Positions 22,501 to 34,942 of a DNA stretch of 64,000 nt are shown in pieces. Origin of the DNA: Polyodon spathula (Eukaryota; Chordata; Actinopteri; Acipenseriformes; Polyodontidae); contig NC_054548.1 in assembly GCF_017654505.1 (NCBI RefSeq), positions 28,266,796-28,330,795 of the forward strand. The letters run 5' to 3'. Position 1 is the stretch's first letter, and each line of letters begins with the position of its first letter. The notes beneath the pieces were generated by a model. That model searched no databases. It had not been told where the DNA came from and saw only the letters and a list, made by a program, of their open reading frames with translations. Position numbers and translations under genes: made by a program.

Positions 22501-23195
22501 TTTGTTATGTGTAATTCCGTAAATATCTGGTAGATGGCGCAAGAGACCACTACAAAGTGTTACAAACACCTATATTTGCTATATCAGATTGTCAGCAGTT
22601 TTGTAGACTCGGTAATTCAAGTTCAAAGTTCAAAATGTGCAGAACGTACCGGTACGTTCGTACTCCCTGGCGACCATTAATTCAATGACGTACCGGTACG
22701 TTTGTACTACTCAAAGTGTTAATCAGATGTCAGCGAGTGTGTCAGTGAAGACATAAGTGAAGAATATTTAGACACTCTCACTCCCTCTGCCCCACAACGT
22801 GTTAACCCGGATATCATTTATTCATGTCTCTCTCTTTTGCTCTCTCTCTAGTTAAGCCTTTTTTTTTGTTTGTTTGAACGTGTTGTTGTGGTTGTTCCAC
22901 CCTGTTGCTTATTGTTTATTGCCTGCATGTTATTTTTTAGTCAAAACCTTTCCTTATGACAAAATAAAAAAATATGTTTGTTATTTATTTACTGTAAAAA
23001 TTATTAAAAATAATCAAGCACCTGCAGTAGACAGAAAAAAAAAAAAATCACTCCCGTAGGATCGGCAGTGCATTTTAGAACTCGCTACTCAAAGGGTTAA
23101 TTTGGACATGTGGGTCTTAAGACATGTGAACAGACAAAACATGATAAAGACACAGCTACTACACACAAAACAAATAATCATGAGGTCATGAGGCT

Positions 23196-23352
23196 GTGAG
23201 AAGACGTGCATCTGAAAATGTTTTGACTGAAACATTAGGTCCAACACCGCACGCAAAACGCAACATTGATATCCCACTCCGTGCATTCCTGTTACTGATC
23301 GATATGCTAATGCGACTGCACATTCAACGCTGTACAGTAGTAGAGGCACATC

Positions 23353-23389
<37 letters not shown>

Positions 23390-24560
23390 TTCCTGGACAT
23401 TGTCTGTGTGCGTTCAGGGGCAAAAACCAATACTTGCAGAGCTAGTTGTCAACACAGTGGGGGATTTCGTTTTCTCTGTCTAGAAATCGCTTCTGTGAAA
23501 TTCTCAGATTAATCAGTTTTGATCTGAGAGCAACAAGGAGTACGCGACTTGAGACAAATAAATTCGCCCTGGCTTCCAAAGTCTGGAATGGCTTTATTGA
23601 AAACAGCTTTGCCTGCTACAAGCCAGGAGCTAAAATCACAGTGGATGAGCAGCTGTTTCCCATGAAAGCATGGTGTCGCTGGATACAGTACATGTACAAC
23701 GAACCAGACAATTTCTGAATACAATTCTGGCTGGCAGTTGACATTGACATTCTAAGTACCTGGTGAATGGGTTCCCTTACCAGGGAAAGGATGAAATATG
23801 TCCTGCTGTCAGAGACTGGGAGACAGTGTTGTGCTCAAAATTACAGAGCCATACTTAGGGAAGGGAATTTCTTCACTTCACTATATTTGGCCAGGGAGTT
23901 GAAGGAAAAAACAACTCTTGTAGGAACTGTGAACAAGGTGAGACACGAGCTACCACCATCTGCTTAAGCCTTGACTGGACCTCTGTACTCCACTGCACTG
24001 CTCAGGCTGTGCCACCCTGAGTGTGTACAGGTACAAGAAACAAAAAAAATGTGCTGATCCTCAGCTCTTTACACAGCACAACGGGACCAAAGGAAAAAAG
24101 AAGCCAGAGACTGCTGAATGCTACAATGCCACCAAGTATTGAGTGGACATATTGGACCAGATGGCACAACAGTACTCTGTCAAAGGTAGTTCTTGCAGAT
24201 GGACTGTGGCTGTTTTTTTTTTACAATGTTTTGGACCTGGCAGCCATACATGCCTATGTTTTGTACAGGAAATGCACCGGTATTAACATCAGCAGGAGGG
24301 AATTCATTTTACACCTAGCCAGGGAGCTTCGGCTGAAACATCTGGATCAGAAACGGGGAAAAAAGTTTGTAAATGCCCCGCAACCTTCATCCAGTGCTTC
24401 ACCTGCTGGCACAAGCAAGAGGAAAAGGTGCCAGATAGCAAAGTGCAACGACAATAAAACTGTGGATGTCTGCGTCCATTGTCAATAGGCAGTTTGTGGT
24501 AAATACACAAGAAAAATTGAAAAGCGTTTTTTTCTGTGTGGACTGTTTAACTGAGCTAAG
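23196..24560 (+). pseudogene. piggyBac transposase, broken in several frames
   Basis: Readable pieces in order are GPTPHAKRNIDIPLRAFLLL (about 23241-23300), SLSRNRFCEILRLISFDLR (from about 23470), TRSTRLETNKFALASKVWN, and CYKPGAKITVDEQLFPMKA, which holds the first catalytic Asp in TVDEQL. Then come SLTRERMKYVLLSETGRQ, the NFFTSLYLARELKEK block, GTVNKVRHELPP, and a C-terminal Cys-rich end (KRCQIAKCNDNK, VDVCVHC, FFCVDC). The order and motifs match piggyBac transposases, which excise and insert at TTAA. The second catalytic Asp block (usually TDNFFTS) has lost its Asp: GNFFTS. At least four frame changes and a poly-A run disrupt it. Confidence 0.88.
23357..23387. repeat. Poly-A run inside the transposase frame
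   Basis: About 31 A lie between HRV and DSWTLSV codons and would encode a poly-Lys stretch. Related transposases have no such stretch here. Confidence 0.9.
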
Positions 24561-24941
24561 CCGCCAGGTCGAACACTTAAGAAATAACACAGAAGATCCA
24601 TTGAACAATGTTTTGCACAAAGCGTTTTCTCTTTCAATACCAGAAGTTTGTGTTATATTTACTTTATGTTATTTACAAAAATAAATAACTTGTTTTTATA
24701 ATGTTCTATATTTTATATATTATTATTTATATTACTTTTGAAAATAACATTTTATATTTATTTTTAAATATGGTGTTTGTTCTACTGCAATGTTAGATAT
24801 GAAGTTCATGAATAAAACTTTTGACTTGTATCTGGTAGTTTGTCTTTCATTTTCATAACGAAGCAGTTTAGAAATGTATGGGTCAAAGATACCCACTTGG
24901 CTGTTCTAGGTAGTTTGAAAAACCGGGTGTTTTAGTGTTAA

Positions 24942-25121
24942 GGCATGGCTGAACTGGGTTTCCTATACCTGAAACATTGCTCCTGGGGACTTACTGCTGC
25001 AGCAGCCTGTAAGCTGCTCATCAGAAATCCTATAGGTCCACTTTTAACGTCCTCGGCACTCGTCTCAGATATGAACTCAGGACTGGTATCAGACATGTTT
25101 ATATTTTACCATTTTTTAATA

Positions 25122-25207
<86 letters not shown>

Positions 25208-25540
25208 CCGAGATATATTTATTTGATTCAATAGCTCAATCACAAGTGCTGCACAAATCACCACCACTAAGGAGACAAGGCCCCTAGTTCTCCTCCCCAT
25301 ACCCCATGGTGTCAGCTAGAAATTCAGTGTTTGTAGTCTATATTATAAACAGGATGATTCCTGTACATTTCACAATAATATTTACACCTCTTATGAAGAA
25401 AAGTCTGATTTGTAGCCAGTTGACATTTTTTGAAAAGCCTGGCCACAATATTGTACACTTCTCTAAACTAGCTTCCTTCTTCATTTTTGATTTACTTTCT
25501 GTGCTATATACACTATGAAAAGACCAATACATATTGAGAG
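24942..25540. other. No gene; microsatellite and unclassified DNA
   Basis: Holds the TA/CA microsatellite listed next; no domain-bearing frame. Confidence 0.45.
25122..25208. repeat. (TA)n-(CA)n microsatellite
   Basis: About 75 bp of TA followed by about 10 bp of CA. Confidence 0.97.
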
Positions 25541-26910
25541 GAACAGTAGTTCCTCATACAAGTTAGAAAAACATCACTCTAGACCCGTCTCCATGCAACC
25601 AAGAAGGATGCACTGAAAGTGCATGCAGCTCGTCCACACATTTTACTGACGCAATGACCAGCAAACATGCAGTCTCTACAGACATAAGCTTCAGATCCAC
25701 AGTGTGGAGTGACTCAAAGGGAGCTTTTGTAAGGGCTTCCAGCACCACATCAAGGTCCCATGACGGGAGGCTAAATGTCCTGGGAGGACGCAGCCTCCTC
25801 GCACCCTTAATAAATTGGGATGCCAGGAAATGGTTCCTAGGCGATAATCCATCTATGAGTATGTGACAAGCAGATATCTAAGATAACTGCCATGGGGCAG
25901 GTAACTGGGTTCTGGCCCTGAGCCCAGACACCAGTCCTGAAATAACTGGCACTTATAGGCGTATTGTGACCTGGTAGAGGAAGCTCTAGTGCTCTGAATA
26001 GTTGTAATAAATGCCAATGACAGTCCTAGAGCTGACAGGCGTTCCCGTTCAGGGGCCAGACCCATAGCTGCATCAGCTAGGGGTTCGGGTGCCACAGATT
26101 GCCCTGAGGCTGAGAAAGGAGATCCGCCCACAGGGAGATCTGCCTCGGCTGGTCGTGCAGGAGTTGCACTAGGGTTGAAAACCAGGTCCTTTGGGGGCCA
26201 CGAAGAGCTACCAGAAGCACTGTAGCTTTCTCTACTCTGACCTTCTCTAGGAAGTCGGGAAGCAGTGCTGATGTCTGGAGCAGGCTAAGGTCTAGTAAAG
26301 ACCGCTGCTGTGCTTAAGGTAGGTCCAAGGCCAACACACACACCTTGTGTTTCTTGCCTGAAAAGAAAGAAAAACAAAAAGTTAATTACAAGTAAATATC
26401 ACAATAATTAACAGCAATAATAATAGCAAGAGAGAAAGAGTCAGCAAGCTGAAAAGAGCAAATTGCTCGATAGTAAGTGACTTAGCTGAGTGCTTAAGGG
26501 GCAGTCGAATACGAGAGCTAAAAGCGGGCGCCAATACCAACTGAGCCCGGTGATTTTGCGGCCCACGCTCAGTGAACGGAAAACTAGAGATTCAGTGATA
26601 AACCCGGGGTAGGGGCAACCGCCAGCTTCCTGTGCACAATTAAGGCATGCGAGGGTACAAGCACTGAATTAAATAAATTAAGAGTGTTGTAAGAACAATG
26701 ATATAGTTACATTGAATCCCAATCAAAGGCTGAACGCAAAAGAGGCTGAGCTTACGCTCTGCATAGTTATTCAGCACCTGAGGGGCGGGGAGCTGACATC
26801 AGAGCTGCGTAGGCCGAAAGGCAGCTTTTATTAAGCTCAGCATAATCTTATCACCTGAAAGCGATACCCATTAGTTGATGGCTATTTTCAAATTGAAAGA
26901 GAACAATGTT
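25540..26910 (-). mobile_element. DIRS-like element, internally deleted
   Basis: On the minus strand the right part (26910 to about 26300) is non-coding and begins with a motif (aacattgttctctttcaa) that matches 2313-2350 of the first DIRS copy in inverted orientation, as expected of an inverted terminal repeat. The left part is the RNase H end and the start of a tyrosine recombinase. Gag and RT are missing between them, and the recombinase C-terminus and other terminus are missing beyond 25540. Confidence 0.65.
25563..26290 (-). pseudogene. DIRS RNase H end and recombinase N-terminal half
   Basis: Minus-strand translation gives EKATVLLVALRGPQRTWF and WADLLSQPQGNLWHPNP (DIRS RNase H end), then LWVWPL. 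The recombinase core-binding region (IQSTRASSTRSQYAYKCQLFQDWCLG) and PFESLHTVDLKLMSVETACL follow. The catalytic Arg position of the recombinase, Lys-Arg-Val in the first copy, reads SVKCVDELHALS here, an Arg-to-Cys change that would abolish strand cleavage. Frameshifts also separate the parts. Only the N-terminal half of the enzyme is present. Confidence 0.75.
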
Positions 26911-27550
26911 TTTTCAACATTAAAATGTGTTAGTATACTACATTTTAGCACTGACATGCATATGTACTTTTTTAACCATTCATAACATTGTAGTTGTGTA
27001 CCTAAATAAATATGACTATATCAATACCTACTAAAACAGACATATCGTTTTCACCACTCATGGGTGTACATTTGCAACTAAAAGGATACAATGATTACAC
27101 TTTCAATACTGTCCAAAAGTCCCTTCTACCATTATTTTACTTTCAAATCCTTTTACTTTTCAAATAGCTTTTCTCCTATTACTCTCGTCTCGTCTGTCTA
27201 TTTACCATACACATTCTCAAATAACTTCCCCTCGCTTTATTCATTATTTGATGAAGTAAAAAAAAAAAGTGATATCTAACAAAAATGTCAATGTAAAAAA
27301 GTTAGAAAAACACAATAGTCGTTTAAAGTGGTGAAATCAAACACAAAGCCCAAGTTAGGAGAAGCAACTGGGGCAACCTTATCAAGCATCAAGCAATTAG
27401 GCACAATTGGATAGGTGCTTGGGCCCAACATTCACACAATTGTTGGCGGGGGATGCTCTGTGTTGGAGGGAGGCCACACATAGGTTGACGTTGCAGTGCT
27501 GGGTCCCTGGGTAGTGGGGGTGAAACGCTGTGGTCGTGGTCCCGCCAATC
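26911..27550. other. No recognisable gene
   Basis: AT-rich to about 27360, then GC-richer sequence that may be the decayed downstream part of the gag-bearing LTR element on the minus strand. Confidence 0.4.
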
Positions 27551-27599
27551 ATAGTTTGTTAGAGGCAGGAGCAGGTGTGGTAACTACTGGAGGGGTAGG

Positions 27600-28095
27600 A
27601 AGTGCATCCTCGAACCCTTCAGCCAATTGGACTGCCGCACATGGTCAACCAGCTGTTGCGCCACCACACAAGGTCACAGTCCTGCGGGTCACTGGTATTC
27701 CCGGAACAGGAGACTGTGCGTCTTCTCCGTGATGTCTAGTCGCTGGAGAATTATCTGCTTCACCTGGTCTTAACTGAAGATGTCTTCATCAGTCAAGGCT
27801 TGGTAGGCTCCCTGGGCTTCCCCAATTAAATTGGGCCCCAAGTGGATAGCCCACCAATCCCGAGGCCACTGAACTGAAGTTGCCTGCCTCGCAAAGGCTA
27901 CTAAATAAGCCTTGGGATCATCCTCCAGCGACATCTTCACCACCCTTATCTTCGGTACTGGCGCCGCTGGTTTAGTAGCTGGTTTTCTCTCCCGATTAGC
28001 TTCCAAGAACACGGCGTGCATCCCCTCCTGGTGTCTTCACTCCTGTTCCTCAAACATTGCTCCCAACGCAGCTACGTCCATCCTAAATCCCGCTT
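27600..28095 (-). pseudogene. Gag-like SCAN-domain remnant of an LTR retrotransposon
   Basis: A minus-strand frame from about 28075 begins MDVAALGAMFEEQE and meets a stop near 28044. It then continues through a basic linker into a SCAN-like fold (LEDDPKAYLVAFARQA, WPRDWWAIHLGPNLIGEAQ, AYQALTDEDIF), with a further stop after IFS at 27767. After it the helix VKQIILQRLDIT is still readable. Such domains are the capsid part of gypsy/Gmr1-type gag in fish. The LTR lies directly upstream. No protease or RT is found downstream, so the element is a 5' remnant and is inactive. Confidence 0.7.
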
Positions 28096-28115
28096 CTGAC
28101 ATCAACTGTGACAGA

Positions 28116-28315
28116 TGTAAGTGGTGTGATGACTAGAATGATTGTCCAAACTGTTATTTCTCCCAAAATGTCTTTGTGTTTTAATAATACAACAAAAAGA
28201 GAACCACTCCTCTACCAGCAATGGTATCGGTGGGAACATGACTGGTTTGCAAACCAAATCAAAAAAGTACATTCCTTTATAAATCCCCAATCCACAGTCC
28301 TGGGCACAAAAATGT

Positions 28316-28355
<40 letters not shown>

Positions 28356-28633
28356 CTGGTGTCTTGAGGTGAAGGTAGTGCTCTGGTAAAGTGGGCTGGC
28401 TCCGTGGCTGCAGTCTATAAAGACACGAAACACACACAAGAAAGCATGTAACAAACAAAACCCACTCCGGTTGGTAGTTGGTTTTCTCAGCGCAAGGCAA
28501 TGTACTAACGTAGCTGCTTCCCCTTTGTACCCACAACCTCCTCCTTGCAATCAACCCGTTGCCATTGTTTCTTCAATAGAGAGCCATCCTGCAGCTGATT
28601 GCAATAGAGTCATTCCGGGTACTTGCAACTACA
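28116..28633 (-). mobile_element. 5' LTR of the gag-bearing retrotransposon
   Basis: On the minus strand it starts TGTAGTTGCAAG and ends CACTTACA, 518 bp with the usual TG...CA ends. The ATG region of the gag frame follows within about 40 bp. A TTTATAAA box lies at about 28276-28283. A 40-bp poly-G run (poly-C on the coding strand) interrupts it. The segment just after the LTR, tgatgtcagaagcggga, may include the primer-binding site, but I cannot assign a tRNA. Confidence 0.6.
28316..28355. repeat. Poly-G run, 40 bp
   Basis: Forty consecutive G. Long proline or glycine frames across it are artefacts. Confidence 0.97.
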
Positions 28634-28667
28634 CGCTCCGTCTAAATATGGTCAACTTCCGGTTTCA

Positions 28668-29595
28668 TAAAAACATAAGAAAGTTTACAAACTAGAGGAG
28701 GCCATTTGGCCCATGTTGCTCGTTTGGTTGTTAGTAGCTTATTGATCCCAGAATCTCATCAAGCAGCTTCTTGAAGGATCCCAGCGTGTCAGCTTCAACA
28801 ACATTACTGGGGAGTTGATTCCAGACCCTCAAGATTCTCTGTGTAAAAAAGGGCCTCCTATTATCTGTTCTGAATGCCCCTTTGTCTAATCTCCATTTAT
28901 GACCCCTGGTCCTTGTATCTTTTTTCAGGTCGAAAAAGTCCCTTCGGTCGACATTGTCAATACCTTTTAGAATTACAATACAATATTCAAGATGAGGTCT
29001 TACTAATGCATTGTACAGTTTTAACATTACTTCCCTTGATTTAAATTTAACACTTTTCATAATGTAACTGAGCATCTTGTTGGCCTTTTTTATAGCTTCC
29101 CCACATTGTCTAGATGAAGACATTTCTGAGTCAACAAAAACTCCTAGGTCTTTTTCATAGATTGCTTCTCCAATTTCAGTATTTCCCATATGATATTTAT
29201 AATGCACATTTTTATTTCCTGCATGCAGTACCTTACAATTTTCTCTATTAAATGTCATTTGCCATGTGTCTGCCCAGTTCTGAATCTTGTCTAGATCATT
29301 TTGAATGACCTTTGCTGCTGCAACAGTATTTGCCGCCACTCCTATTTTTGTGTCGACTGCAAATTTAACAAGTTTGCTTACTATACCAGAATCTAAATCA
29401 TTAATGTAGATTAGGAATAGCAGAGGACCAAATACTGATCCCTGTGGTGCTCCACTGGTTACCACACTGCATTCTGAGGTTTCTCCTCTAATCAGTACTT
29501 TCTGTTTTCTACATGTTAACCACTCCCTAATCCATGTACATGCGTTTCTTTGAATCCCTACTGTGTTCAGTTTGAGAATTAATCTTTTATTTCCA
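28668..29595 (-). mobile_element. CR1 LINE, 5'-truncated
   Basis: The minus-strand copy of the CR1 family runs from the 3' tail at 28668 to a break at about 29595, inside the RT palm. Beyond the break the sequence is unrelated to the full copy at 52.1 kb. Its 3' tail contains the conserved ggccatttggcccat box. Confidence 0.92.
28731..29595 (-). pseudogene. CR1 RT C-terminal half with dead active site
   Basis: The frame is open from KRLILKLNTVGIQ to the natural end SISY. It contains motif B as GAPQGSVFGPLLFLIYINDLD and motif C as KFAVDTKIG, where the full copy has KFADDTKVG, so one catalytic Asp is Val. Compared with the full copy, 60 residues after EYC are replaced by two (EYCIVILKGI), a 174-bp in-frame deletion. 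The remaining frame is surprisingly free of stops. The continuation upstream of KRLIL is flanking DNA. Confidence 0.9.
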
Positions 29596-29599
29596 CCTA

Positions 29600-30630
29600 C
29601 CGTCCAGGTGGCCCATTGATGAGGCAGCGTAGCACTATCCTTACACAGTGCCCTTACTAATCGGGAGGGAGATTTACAACATTGATCCTTTCTCTCTATC
29701 ACACTGCCCCATCAACTGTCACTTCCAAAACACTTACCTTGCATTCTCATTATCCCTTGCACTCATTACCATTATTGGTCTTGTTCATCATCTTCATTGT
29801 TGGAAACATATTGTTTCATGCCCTTTCAGGTATTCTTGTATGTATGGGCTGAACGTCTATCCATGTGTGCCCTGATCTACCTGTGTCTTCCCAAAGCATA
29901 CTTGTCTGCAACTGTGATGACACCTCTCCCATATCCTGTCTGTCTTTCTCTCTGTAGTAGTGCAAGAACACTTCAGTCTGTGTTGAGCATTTTCCTTGGC
30001 ACATATGTGTCTCAGCATGTCTATTCTGGTTACAACCCAACTGATAAGGAAAAGAGTATTTCAATGTCAAGATTTAAAAAAAAAAGAAACCAAGTTAGAA
30101 GCGACAATTGTGTGAATGTTGGGCCGCAAATGTGCCTATTTGCTTTATGCTTGACAAGGATGCCCCTATTGCTTCTCCTAACTTGGGCTTTTGTGTTTGA
30201 CATCACCACTTTAAACAGGTGTTGCATTTTTCCAACTTGTTTTTTCACATTGCCATTATTGTTAGAGATAAAAGGAGATGGCACAAAACTGTGGAATACA
30301 ATTGTTACAAGGACTGTCCACAGATACTTACTTATTTGAAGAAGAATCCAAAGGGGAAAATTTCCCAAACTAACTTATTTTTCCAGTCCTTGTTATATTG
30401 TTTTGATTTTTATTAGTGAATAGAATACTGAGGGCTCAAGAAAAGAGTTTAGTTAATACCCGAATTGGGTTTAGTTTTCTTTTCATTATTTTTATATATT
30501 TTCAGTGTTTGCGCCATTTGTTTATTTATTGTGAATAAACATTCCTTTTTGGTTTAATCGAATTACAGTAATCAGGTGCCATTTGTGCAAGGATTGGTCA
30601 GAATACCCCAATTATTTATTTGAGCATCCA
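29600..30630. other. No recognisable gene
   Basis: Contains open frames up to 180 codons (29797-30339, plus) without recognisable domain, codon bias or flanking exon signals that I can see. I treat these as chance. Confidence 0.45.
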
Positions 30631-30631
30631 C

Positions 30632-32284
<1,653 letters not shown>

Positions 32285-32291
<7 letters not shown>

Positions 32292-32342
32292 TGTGTGTGT
32301 GTTTATATTTGTGTATATATATATGTGTGTGTGTGTGTGTGG
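32285..32342. repeat. (GT)n-(TA)n-(GT)n microsatellite
   Basis: Directly abuts the Tc1 right end. Confidence 0.93.
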
Positions 32343-34895
32343 AGAAGTTCATGATCCTAAATTATTATTGTTACAAACTGTTACCCTGATTTATTACAAC
32401 ACTTCCATGCCAGACTTAGTCTATAAATCCTTGGGTGTGATTATGTTCTATGACTAATTCAACTGGTATCAAATGTCAGAATAATTTCTCCATCCCTCTT
32501 CTTTGAATTTATCTTCATTCTTTTACGGATAATCCAGCCAGTTTAAAGGACCAAAGACAACATCATGATGTGATAACAAGGTTCAATACAACATAATTGA
32601 GGCCATTATCATCCAGCTTTGGAAATTTCCGACCAGTTTCAGATAATCAGTGTGAATAAAAATGCACAATTCACATTTACAACAGTTGTCTTGTCTGGGA
32701 AGGACAGAAATTAGGGTTCTGAAATTGGATGAACTGGTGCTGACAATGGAAAACTAATGAACAACTGAAATGTTCCACCAAACACCCACATTGCAAGTGA
32801 TCAAAACATCACAGTACACTCTCATCCCTCAGTAAGTCCCTTGGGAAACAGAGACTATTCCCTGGCAATCAAACACAACTGATACATGATAGACATTTAC
32901 CTCTGAAGTGGTTTCCTAAACCTAGACATTACAGTTTTGCAGAGGGCAAAGGGCGAGCCACAACCACACTATTATGTGGTGGAAGAAAATGGTCTACCTT
33001 CTTTGTTCCCAGCACAGTAAATGCATCCTATTTCTATACCTGTCTATTTACTTATAACTTCTCAGTTACAAACATTTTGTCTTAAAGTTTGTAGGGTATT
33101 TTTTTTTTTTTTTTTTTTTTTTTAAGATGAAACAAAGCATTTATAAAAATCTGTAACATAGCAAAAGTTGTCATCCTATTGATTTTAATTGGAGATCTGA
33201 CATTCAATGCACTGATAAGGGTCTGGGGAAAGCTTCATCTCTATTACTACTTAAAGCACTGATATTAGCATCTTTTAACCAAAAAATGTATCTTAAATAT
33301 ATTAAGTGAAGCTTTAATCTGTGTATTTTAATAACATGTATTTACATTTAATTGGGAACCTTCGATTCTGCTTTTTTTAATTGAAATACATATCTGTGTA
33401 GGACTTTCATTTTTCCCCCCCAGACAACTACAATTAAATATTAAAATATACTTCATAGTGCTAATGACGAATTGAAGTTAATACCTAGGAGAATGTAGCC
33501 CTCCATGTTGAATTAAATTACATTGGAAGATACATATTCCATTCTTATAGTTTAACTGATAAGAGCTCAGCATTGCATGTTTATAATAAAAGTAACATTT
33601 GCTGTTCCAATGACAGTTTTACTGCAGATGAGAAAAGTCACTGGTTAATTTATTAAAATGGTTATTTATTTTGCATAAAGTACTTTATTGTGCAATGTAT
33701 TTCATTAGTAACTAGTATCCCATTGCTGCTGGTGCATGAATTGTAAACAGATTATTCACATTTCCATTACTAAGCAACACTTTGTTTTATGGGTGAGTGG
33801 ACCACAATTGACACTGAATTTTAGTAATTCTGCTTGTGTGGAAATGACTTTCCTCAAAGAGCTTAATGGAAATTAAGTTCTGTTTATGGCTTTGGATCAT
33901 GGGTTTATAAATAAACATATACATTCTATTGTTTTGTAGTCCAATGTGTTTAATTTTAAAAATGTTCTGACAAGCTAAGCCAATTACAATATTCTGTATT
34001 ATACAGATAAAACAATCAAGGAGTTAAAATCCTACGGAAATCAATATGAGACAATTGAAAGATTTAAAGCAAAACCCTTAATTCTGCAGGACACTAAGAT
34101 TCTGCAGCTAATTCTGCAACAGAAATGCACTACTTGAATGTAGTTTCCTGACACAGCCTAGAAATAAGGATATGCATGTTCAAAAATAGTTAATTTATAA
34201 ACTGTACATACATTTAAAATGCTGTAAAACACACATACCCCTTTTTCATTCAGATCCTACATTTTTTTCTCATCAAGTTCCATACACTAATGTTCAGTAT
34301 CTGTGGCAATGGCAATCTGACTGCACAGTAATTAACGGTGGCTGCTGGATGTATGGGTTTGGTGTTGTCAGCAGAGCATTGGAATACAGATCCATGCCAT
34401 GTACATGTTTAACAATGCAAGGATGTACCTATTAAACAGGGGTCCAAAGACAGAACAATGATAAGAGTAGTAGAATTGCCTTCAGATGCTATATGTTTGC
34501 TGTGTCAACCCCAAAAACCACTATAAAAAAGCTTAAAAATGTATTTTCATATAAGATGGTACTCTAAGGAAGACAAATCTTTTTTTTTTTTTGGTTGTTT
34601 TTGCTTTCATAGATATAATTCTTCCAGCCAACGAGACAAATTACTTTCTCTCCAATATCTTTAATTATTTTTTGCCTAGCAGTGGATTTTAATTATTTTT
34701 TTTTGCCTAGCAGTGGATTCCTGTGAGTGCATTGTATTTCACACACAACTTTTTTGGTGGAATGAATCTGAAAGATACATGCTGTCACATCATGTACAGT
34801 ATCCCTGATTCTGTAAGGACAAACTAGGTAATAGAAGTATCTCAATATATATATATACTAATAGATATATAGATATATATATATATATAGATATA

Positions 34896-34942
<47 letters not shown>

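Larger units (their letters stand above)
21427..22722 (-). mobile_element. Inner piggyBac-like element, minus orientation
   Basis: On the minus strand it runs from TTAACACTTTGAGTAGTAC (ending at 22722) to the opposite-type end TTAACCCTTTGAGTAGTGAG at 21427. Its 5' UTR aligns with the outer element's left arm over about 250 bp (gaattac.gagtctacaaaac, tgtaacac, cccagtcac). It also carries the palindrome cgtaccggtacg twice. The start of a transposase frame follows, then a solo LTR. Most of the transposase is deleted. Confidence 0.7.
21099..23100 (+). mobile_element. Outer piggyBac-like element, plus orientation
   Basis: The left end is TTAACCGTTTGAGCAGTACG at 21099; the right end (23100, read on the minus strand) is TTAACCCTTTGAGTAGCGAG. 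Both begin with the TTAA target of piggyBac elements, and the two ends are of unlike type. The left type is followed by a 5' UTR-like region with a short palindrome (cgtac..gtacg), the right type by gttctaaaatg. An inner element of the same family in opposite orientation separates them: each left-type end finds its partner in the other copy. The outer element keeps 328 bp at the left and about 378 bp at the right. It is non-coding now. Confidence 0.7.
23101..24941 (+). mobile_element. piggyBac-like element carrying the transposase remnant
   Basis: The right end is gtgttttagtgTTAA (TTAA at 24938-24941), giving the terminus TTAACACTAAAACACCC on the minus strand. The matching left end was not found; the sequence left of the frame begins directly at the right TTAA of the outer piggyBac element (23097-23100). 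The left terminal repeat is therefore either decayed or was lost. The terminus differs from those of the nested pair, so this is a separate family. Confidence 0.55.

Noticed and set aside
28088..28115. tgatgtcagaagcggga as a primer-binding site of the gag element
   Set aside because: Position after the LTR fits, but I cannot match it to a tRNA 3' end with confidence, so it is not annotated as a PBS.
28102..28554. 150-codon and 112-codon minus-strand frames with poly-proline
   Set aside because: The proline run is the poly-G tract read on the other strand; there is no domain on either side and the region is an LTR.
29797..30339. 180-codon plus-strand frame
   Set aside because: Hydrophobic and Cys-rich by composition, but no family, no exon signals and a comparable open frame on the opposite strand.
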